From assembly GCA_011317545.1 (NCBI GenBank), contig WUJK01000004.1, forward strand, positions 3,480,501 through 3,544,500: a stretch of 64,000 nucleotides of DNA, read 5' to 3'. Under the pieces are notes generated by a model, which made no database searches, had not been told where the DNA came from, and was given only the letters and a program-made list of their open reading frames with translations. Within the stretch, counting starts at the first letter, position 1. The number at the start of each line of letters is the position of its first letter. The translations under genes were made by a program, and so were the position numbers. The stretch comes from Coniella vitis (taxonomy: Eukaryota; Ascomycota; Sordariomycetes; Diaporthales; Schizoparmaceae). Shown here in pieces: positions 57,942-64,000 of the stretch.

Positions 57942-59903
57942 ATGAAGGGAAAAATCGCGGCAGGCGACGAGGTGACGATGCTGCAGTTTTACAATGCCTT
58001 CGAGCGCGTGCTTGACGAGCGCTTGGCAGGCAAGCAGTGGATTTACCGACAGTTGGAGGTCGAACGCGACTACCAGGCCGGCGACGAGGATTATGACGAG
58101 GCTGCGGCGTCAGGTCCAGGCGAAGAAGATGAAGATATGGAGCATCGTGTTCTCCCCAGCCGGCGGGTTCGCATGTTTCGCGGCTCTGCCTTCGATGAGC
58201 GTCCTGCCTCCACCAATGGGCTCACGATCGACGACCTGGATATGGTACTCTTTCCTCCTGTCTGGACCACGCCTACTTTCCCGTTTGCGGACGATCCTGA
58301 TGCTGTTGGCTTCCAAGAGGTCGCTCTGGAGGGCTTCGCTAGCCCTGGCTTGGGTCTCCAGTCTGCTGGGGAGGTTGAGGAGGTGGGCTTTAGTTTCTTT
58401 GTCTTGCCGCCTTCTATCATCCACGATCTTGGTCCTCGTCACGTCGGAGAGGATCCCAAAGGCTACAAGCGCCGCATCACCGTCAAATCGTCGTCTCCAC
58501 AGCGTCCTCGGAAACCACGTCGTGCGCGAGCGACCCCCGCTGCAGCTCACAACGAGCGCATCATCTTCAGCTTTGATGGCGACAAGTTCGGCGGGTACAC
58601 GATTGTCAAGCGACCTGTCAACTACTTTGAGCCTTGCGGCTCGCAGTTCCGCTACCCACGCGGTCAATCGCCAGCCAGCACCATTCCCCGCAAGCGCAAG
58701 ACTGACGAACCCCATGCCTTCACCGCCCAGGGCTACTGCACCATCGACACCCTTCTGGAGGCGTGGAAATATTTCCAACCCACCCTCTACAGCGAGGCCT
58801 TTGGCCACGACGTCCGTTCCCTCGTCGCCTCCTCGCTGGGAAAAACCGACTCTCAGGCCTGCGCCAACGAGATCCGCGCCTACGAGCTCGCTCTCGACTT
58901 CAACAAGCCCGCCCGCCACTGGTGCGACCCAAGCACCTTCCACTCAGTCAGCACGTACATCCCAGGCGCTGGCCCAGGCCGCTGGCACAGCGAGCCCGTA
59001 ACGACCTTTGCGCGGTTCCTGGCGGTGCGCACGTGCCGGCCCTCTGCGCGTGGTCCCTGGTCGCTCACCGACGGCACAGCGCTCATCATGGAGTTCCTCA
59101 CGCTGCGCATGCCCTTTGTCAACACCGTCTCGGCCGTGCTGCGGCTTCTCGAGCAGCGCTTGATGCCCTTCGTCCACCGGACATTGGTGCCTGGCCCGTC
59201 GCCGCGACGCTACCTGTCCTGCCGCGTGGTCCCGGGACCGGGGGCCCGGCACGAGTGGCGCGAGTACTCGCGCACGTACGCCACACCGCTGTACGAACAC
59301 CTCTGCTCGCGTCTGTTTTGGTGGATGTTGCAGAGCGCGAGGGTGCGCACGGGCGTGGAGGATGTCAGGGCGGTGTACTGCTGGGCGTCGCGGGTGGCGG
59401 AGCTGAGCAAGAGTCGCAAGCAAGGGACCGTCAAGGCCGAGTGGCATGTTCGCGATCGGAGCGGGCGGCGGTCGGTAGCGCACTGGGAATGTAAGAGCTA
59501 TGTGGGGGCTCAGTCGCTGTATATGTGGTTCCACAACTGGCTTGATCATGTGGTTGGCCGCGGTCTGGAGGCGTGCGAGGAGGAGGAGAAGGAGGAGGAA
59601 GAGCTCCGCGTGGCGAAGCGCGAGCTGCTCCGGCGGAACCTGGAAGCGGAAATCAGGGATTGGCTTCTTGATTTTGATGGATGGGGTGGCGATGATGAGG
59701 GCCCCTGGCTGGTCACGGAGGAGGCCAAGATTGTCAAGATCATTGAGGAGAACTCGGTGCCTGGACCCGTGCGTATGTCCAAGCCCGCTTCGGCGTCAGT
59801 ACCATCCCAACACGGCGACAAAAAGCACACAAGAACGGATGCGTCACTGGCCAGTATGAAGGAGAGGGGTCGATCTGAAGAGATGGTGACACTTGAGGTG
59901 TAA
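57942..59903 (+). CDS. unknown protein, C-terminal part of the interrupted ORF
   Basis: It continues in exactly the same frame as the preceding ORF. The first ATG after the stop is 57942 (MKGKIAAGDEVTMLQFYNAF), giving 653 residues. The open frame actually starts right after the TAG. Visible features: an acidic stretch near 60 (GEEDEDME), basic nuclear-localisation-like patches (RPRKPRRARA, PRKRKTDEP), a central Trp/Tyr/Cys-bearing region (YFEPCGSQFRYPRG, ARHWCDPSTFHSVSTYIPG, SLTDGTALIMEFLTLRMPF) that looks folded, and a Glu/Lys-rich helix near 555-590. The family is not recognised. With only 42 nt between the stop and this ATG, an independent promoter is unlikely, so the two entries were probably one gene. 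Confidence 0.55.
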   Translation: MKGKIAAGDEVTMLQFYNAFERVLDERLAGKQWIYRQLEVERDYQAGDEDYDEAAASGPGEEDEDMEHRVLPSRRVRMFRGSAFDERPASTNGLTIDDLDMVLFPPVWTTPTFPFADDPDAVGFQEVALEGFASPGLGLQSAGEVEEVGFSFFVLPPSIIHDLGPRHVGEDPKGYKRRITVKSSSPQRPRKPRRARATPAAAHNERIIFSFDGDKFGGYTIVKRPVNYFEPCGSQFRYPRGQSPASTIPRKRKTDEPHAFTAQGYCTIDTLLEAWKYFQPTLYSEAFGHDVRSLVASSLGKTDSQACANEIRAYELALDFNKPARHWCDPSTFHSVSTYIPGAGPGRWHSEPVTTFARFLAVRTCRPSARGPWSLTDGTALIMEFLTLRMPFVNTVSAVLRLLEQRLMPFVHRTLVPGPSPRRYLSCRVVPGPGARHEWREYSRTYATPLYEHLCSRLFWWMLQSARVRTGVEDVRAVYCWASRVAELSKSRKQGTVKAEWHVRDRSGRRSVAHWECKSYVGAQSLYMWFHNWLDHVVGRGLEACEEEEKEEEELRVAKRELLRRNLEAEIRDWLLDFDGWGGDDEGPWLVTEEAKIVKIIEENSVPGPVRMSKPASASVPSQHGDKKHTRTDASLASMKERGRSEEMVTLEV

Positions 59904-60664
59904 TACTTGGAGATTTGTATTTTGAACAACAGCTGAGGTTTTCACCTCTGTGTAAGGGTGTTTTCACCACGGTCACGCTTTGGTATCTGGTCGATTGATC
60001 GCGGCAAGTGGCAGTGGTCACAAGGGGACAGAGGTTCGGGACGTTTTCTGAGAGGCAAGCACGGCTGCGCATTGAGCAAGGGGACGGAGACGAATGTGTT
60101 GTGGTTTATGTATGATTGGAAGGATGTCGCAACTCGCAATCGGTTACTATTGGGTTCTGGGCTTGATGATAGTAGAGAACAAAATACTCTTGCATGCGCG
60201 CAGTCGATGTTATGATCTGGTGACTGTCGCGAGAAGCTGGGATGAATATCTGATCTTTGTCAGCTTCTTGATTCAACAGGGACCAAAAAGTAAAGGCCTC
60301 TTTGCATACATCCACTTTGACAGAGTTGCGAGCGGATACAAACCTCATACAAAGGGCTGTTGCATCTTTCCTCACCATTACGAGGTCGTAATGAGGTGTG
60401 AAGATTATGACGACGCAATATCGTCCAAGGTCGTCTGCGCGGTCTTATCGGTGGTTCGATGATTCGTCATGATCTCTCGCTCAGTGCTGAGGGATGATGA
60501 CTCTCGAGTGGACTTCTTGGTAACTCTTGACCCTAAGTGGGATGATCCAGATTAGTTATTGAGACGGCCACAAACGCCACATTGGCTTGGACGGAAAACA
60601 AAGCTGAAGTGGAATTCAAAGTGCTGAGATGCGCTGATATCCTTCGACCAACTCCCACGTGGTA
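59904..60664. other. intergenic between convergent ends
   Basis: Space between the 3' end of the split ORF (plus) and the 3' end of the minus-strand gene. No gene seen. Part is probably UTR. Confidence 0.6.
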
Positions 60665-62444
60665 TCAAATGACACGTACTCTGAACGGCACACGAGGGTG
60701 CTTGGGCTCTCGTGTCCAAAACTGCCGAATCCAGCATTGTGAGATGGGCAGCTTGACTTTTGTTTTGGTCTCAAAGACTTGGAGCCCCGACGAATCCCTC
60801 GGGGACACTGCAACGGCTTGCTTGTGCATCGTCTTCTGCGTCAAAACGCGAAGCCGCTGTAGGATAGTCACAAGCTTTCGGAGATACTCCTGATTGAGAT
60901 GCTCGAATCGTTTTACTCGCTTGGCGGTGTTGAGGATGAAACCGCTCGTGAAGCGACCTCTTTCCACACTGTACCTACCTTTGACCATAAACTGAACGTA
61001 GGTGGGTGCAAAAAGACATGTTAGCCTTATGAGCATTATTGTTGCCACCAATCGATGGCGGTCAGTCTTGCTGCTTTGGTGGCCCTGTCGACGCAAGGTC
61101 ACCTTAGGCAATACGTACCGGTGTCCTGCCAAACCACATTTGGGGATTCTTTCTGCTTGCTTTCTTGCTAGATTTTGTGGCATCTCCACGTTGGGTGTGA
61201 TGTGTGACGAGTTCGCAAGTGAGGGAACTTAGTGATCCGATGCCATCGTAGACCATTCTGACTGGTACATTGCCTCTTGGCGAGGCGAGGGCAAGCGAGG
61301 TATCGTCAAGAGATCGAAAGATGGCGCGCTCAGCACGGGACTGTTTGCGGCCCTCTGAATGATGAGAAGCAATGGTGCTCGGACCCGTGCGGCTGGCTGA
61401 CTGCTTGGACGTCCGTCCCTTGGGATAGCGTTTGGAAGGCATGAGAACCTGGCGCCTCCGGCTGGCCGACAATTTGGAGATTCGGGCTTTGCGTCTCTGG
61501 TGGCGCAGGGGTGGTGTGGTTAGTTGACGCTGTAGGCTGGCGATCCCACTCAAGGCCCAACCTTTTGGTTTGCGGCGGCGCCTGGGCATTATGAGGGTTG
61601 CGTCGACCTCGAGGAGGACAAGGCAGCGAAGCGGGCCAAGGTTGTAGAGGATGGCACGGTGATGACTCCGCAGGCCTTCGACATACGAGCTGTGTCGCGC
61701 AAAGACGTGCTCAAAGGTCCGGCCCACGTTGTTGCTTGCGTTCTCCTCCCAGAGACGGTCCCATTGGCGGAAGATCACAAGGGTGTTGTTGACCATGTGA
61801 AGGTTTTGCCGCATAGACTCGCGCTTGCCTTGGGCTGAAGATGGCGCTCAAAAGCGCTGTCAGCACAATATTCTATAATCACGAGCTCCGATATCAAGTC
61901 GCGTGTCCTAGCTAACGGAATTCTTGATTGTGGACAATTTTGCTTGACCAAACGTACCAGTCTTCAAAAGCCGGGTGAGGGCGCCCCTAGTGACGATAAC
62001 ATCCACGTCGTCTAATCTGATTCCTGGGCTCATGGCACTCATGGCACAGAACATGGCATCATAGGGTGCCTTGGGGAGTTTAAACAGATTGGCATCACGA
62101 GAGCCTCGCGGCGTGGTGTCGTGACAGACGGCCCTGGGCAGCTCAAAGGGCAGAAACGTGGGGGCCATGCCGGGAACAGCGATCTCGGGAATGGCACGGC
62201 CATGCTGCCCAGGAGGGTTTCGAGTCCTCCTCCAATTGTAGCTGCATACAAGCTGAAAACGTGTGGCATTGGTGACGGGCTCGCTGCAGGGCGTGACGGC
62301 GCTGCTGCTGATGCGGCCCACAGGTTCCCCGAGATTCGACAGTTTCCAGCCGTCTTTGACCAAGTCGAAGCCAAGAAAACCCAGGCGATGTTTGGCCATC
62401 GTCGACAGCCAGGTAACGACCGGGTGTCTTTTGGCTTTCGCCAT
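60665..62444 (-). CDS. fungal family often annotated 'geranylgeranyl pyrophosphate synthetase'-like, function unknown
   Basis: Three exons: 62444-61958, 61834-61119 and 60991-60665 (509 residues). Introns: GTACGT...CAG (123 nt, CTGAC branch) and GTACGT...CAG (127 nt, GCTAAC branch). The ATG at 62444 has A at -3 and G at +4. Landmarks: FQLVCSYNW, IPEIAVPGMAPTFLPFELP, LPKAPYDAMFCAMSAM and DVDVIVTRGALTRLLK in exon 1. Exon 2 has MVNNTLVIFRQWDRLWEE, SHHRAILYNLGPLRCLVLLE and VDATL, and MWFGRTP at its end. Exon 3 has KRVKRFEHLNQEYLRKLVTI. This succession fits a widespread, functionally uncharacterised ascomycete family. No prenyl-synthase DDxxD motif is visible, so the common database name is probably misleading. 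The Arg/Ser-rich middle of exon 2 is divergent, and a fourth exon at the 3' end is possible. Confidence 0.75.
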
Positions 62445-63361
62445 GCTGGAGCAAGGCTCACCGACTCTCGGCGTCGGGAAAGCGGGCAAAGAAGGGGCGA
62501 TAAGTCTGACAACTTAGTGATGCATCCGCACTCATAGAGGGCTGCAGCCACCAGATTGTCTTTATTCAGCTCCCAAGAGCAATGGCACGTCCGTTGGTTT
62601 GATGGTCCACGCCAGCAAGATGCACCTCCTTGACTGTCCTGATCAATGTTAGCGATGCAGGCGGTGGACAAGCCAGCGGACCTATCGGGTGCGATTTCAG
62701 GGACTGGTATGTGTACCCTGTAGAGGAGAGAGCATCATCTCTGCCGGTCGGGTTGTAGGAGTTGTTATTCTAAGAAAACATGTCAAAAGACATCAAGAGA
62801 CGAGATATAGAATGCGCCGCCACCGGAAAAACCGCCTTGACGATGTCGAAATCTCGTTGCGAAGGCAGCCCGGGGTTAGGGTCTTCTGCATGTGTGTTGT
62901 TTAGGTACATAGTACTGTATACATCCCAGTGCAGTATGTACCGGAGTGCCAAGGTACAGGGGTACTCAGTACACTTCAGCAGGTACCATGGGCTTTCCGT
63001 TTCTGGAGGGTATATGGTACACCCTGGGAAGGCTTCCACATAATACTGGCAGACTTGAGGGAAGGTGCCGTCAGCAGCTGAGCTGACAAGAACCAGCCTT
63101 TTCCCCTTCCGACTTGGCCAATTCAAGACCTCGACGTCTTTTCCTCCTTCTCTTGCCTTATGTCCCACGCACCCGCCAAGGCTACGCTGAACAGTCTACG
63201 CAGAGTCGTCACGGCTTGCATCAACTTCAACGACACATTCAGGGAAAGGGTATTCGCATCATTGAATTTGTACATCTCCGGCGAGAACCACCAAGCCACA
63301 GCAAGCATGTCCAACACGAACACGCACAGTCATGAACCGACCAGACAAGTAGGCCGCCAAG

Positions 63362-63414
<53 letters not shown>

Positions 63415-63580
63415 CGAGAAAGGAAGAAACAAGGGAAAACAAAGAGCCCAAAGATGCCAGCAGCAGAGCAAACTCCTCCCACCGCACACCGGTCGAACTC
63501 CGAGCCCCCAAGATGGAAACTTTGCCAAAAATAGCTTCAACAACGACTTCAGTCCACCAGACCTGCCCCTCTAGAGCCTC
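62445..63580. other. intergenic
   Basis: No gene seen. It has TACATAGTA at 62906 in a GTAC-rich patch and a (GA)n tract at 63366-63408. Confidence 0.55.
63366..63408. repeat. (GA)n microsatellite
   Basis: About 21 uninterrupted AG units downstream of the partial minus-strand gene. Confidence 0.92.
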
Positions 63581-64000
63581 TTACCGCCACTGATTGTCAC
63601 CACCGTTGCCGCCAGTCCGGCTACTAAAGCTGCGCTGCGGCTGCGTCTCGAAGCCGTCGCCGTGGATCTGTGTGCTGGGATTCGACAGGCTGCGATTGGG
63701 CACCCCAGGCAGAGGCGCCGTGGGAGGCATGCCCTGTGGCGGGCTCTGTGGGTGGTGCATCACGCCGCCGCCATACTGGTTGTCGATTGGCGAGAAGCTG
63801 TCGGAATAGGGGTCGTGCATGTTGTTGTAGCTGTTGGGCGTGCCTGGCGGCGATCCAGACCCGGGTCCGTTTCTCAGCAGTGGTCGTGCGGCCGCGGCGC
63901 CCATGGCAGCTCCTCCCGCCATGGTCATGGCACCAAACTTTTCGTGGTTGGGCTCGCTGTACTCGGCCACCTGCACTTCGTGCATTGCCATGCCCGACTT
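63581..64000 (-). CDS. C-terminal end of an unknown protein (runs off the window)
   Basis: A minus-strand frame is open from the window edge to a stop at 63581-63583. The visible ~139 residues start KSGMAMHEVQVAEYSEPNHE and are then hydrophilic and rich in Gly, Pro, Ser, Asn and Ala, with no domain. Such tails are common as cytoplasmic or disordered C-termini of fungal membrane proteins, but no membrane segment is inside the window. Whether the first visible Met is a start cannot be decided. The continuing open frame suggests it is internal. Confidence 0.6.
   Translation of the reverse strand, partial: KSGMAMHEVQVAEYSEPNHEKFGAMTMAGGAAMGAAAARPLLRNGPGSGSPPGTPNSYNNMHDPYSDSFSPIDNQYGGGVMHHPQSPPQGMPPTAPLPGVPNRSLSNPSTQIHGDGFETQPQRSFSSRTGGNGGDNQWR

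Overview
The window is nuclear DNA of a filamentous ascomycete, most likely a Sordariomycete and perhaps Hypocreales (the order is an inference). Supporting evidence: short spliceosomal introns (54-250 nt) with CTGAC/CTAAC branch points, fungal-only families (Clr5-ankyrin protein, the family often annotated 'geranylgeranyl pyrophosphate synthetase', a CysA-type acetyltransferase), and a transposon mutated in the CpA-to-TpA pattern of repeat-induced point mutation (RIP).

Layout. 1-1,098 is a gene-free flank. 1,099-8,844 is a complete but dead Ty1/copia LTR retrotransposon on the minus strand, with 213-bp LTRs and a perfect 5-bp target duplication (ACATA). Its gag and pol are traceable through stops of the kind RIP makes. 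A third eroded reading frame lies on the opposite strand between pol and the LTR. 11,063-11,793 encodes a glycine-zipper/LysM protein. 12,639-13,832 holds three identical tRNA-Arg(ACG) genes. 15,282-16,583 encodes an SLC35F-type transporter. After a 4.5-kb gap, 21,111-23,353 is a five-exon gene of unknown function. 25,784-27,059 (minus) is a thioredoxin-fold AhpC/TSA-like protein. A 7.8-kb stretch without recognisable genes follows. 34,826-39,157 is a Cid1-family nucleotidyltransferase with a 25-residue polyglutamine tract. 41,374-42,676 (minus) is an unknown protein with a GC-AG intron, divergent from 43,306-44,856, a mitochondrial-type serine/homoserine O-acetyltransferase. 46,462-51,087 is a 1,499-residue Clr5-ankyrin protein. 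54,193-55,658 is an MFS monocarboxylate-porter-like protein. 56,712-59,903 is one long reading frame cut by a single in-frame TAG. 60,665-62,444 (minus) is a member of the 'GGPP synthetase-like' fungal family. The C-terminal end of another minus-strand protein runs off the right edge.

The genes do not form an obvious pathway or biosynthetic cluster. The left half carries conserved housekeeping-type genes separated by long spacers. The right half (46-62 kb) looks more accessory. The most unusual signals are the antisense coiled-coil frame inside the copia element, a short palindrome-like 9-mer (TACTATGTA/TACATAGTA) found about 20 times and only in non-coding DNA, and the in-frame stop that splits the 56.7-59.9 kb gene.

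No homology search was possible. Family calls come from reading motifs, and splice sites were placed by hand from donor, branch and acceptor signals and frame continuity.
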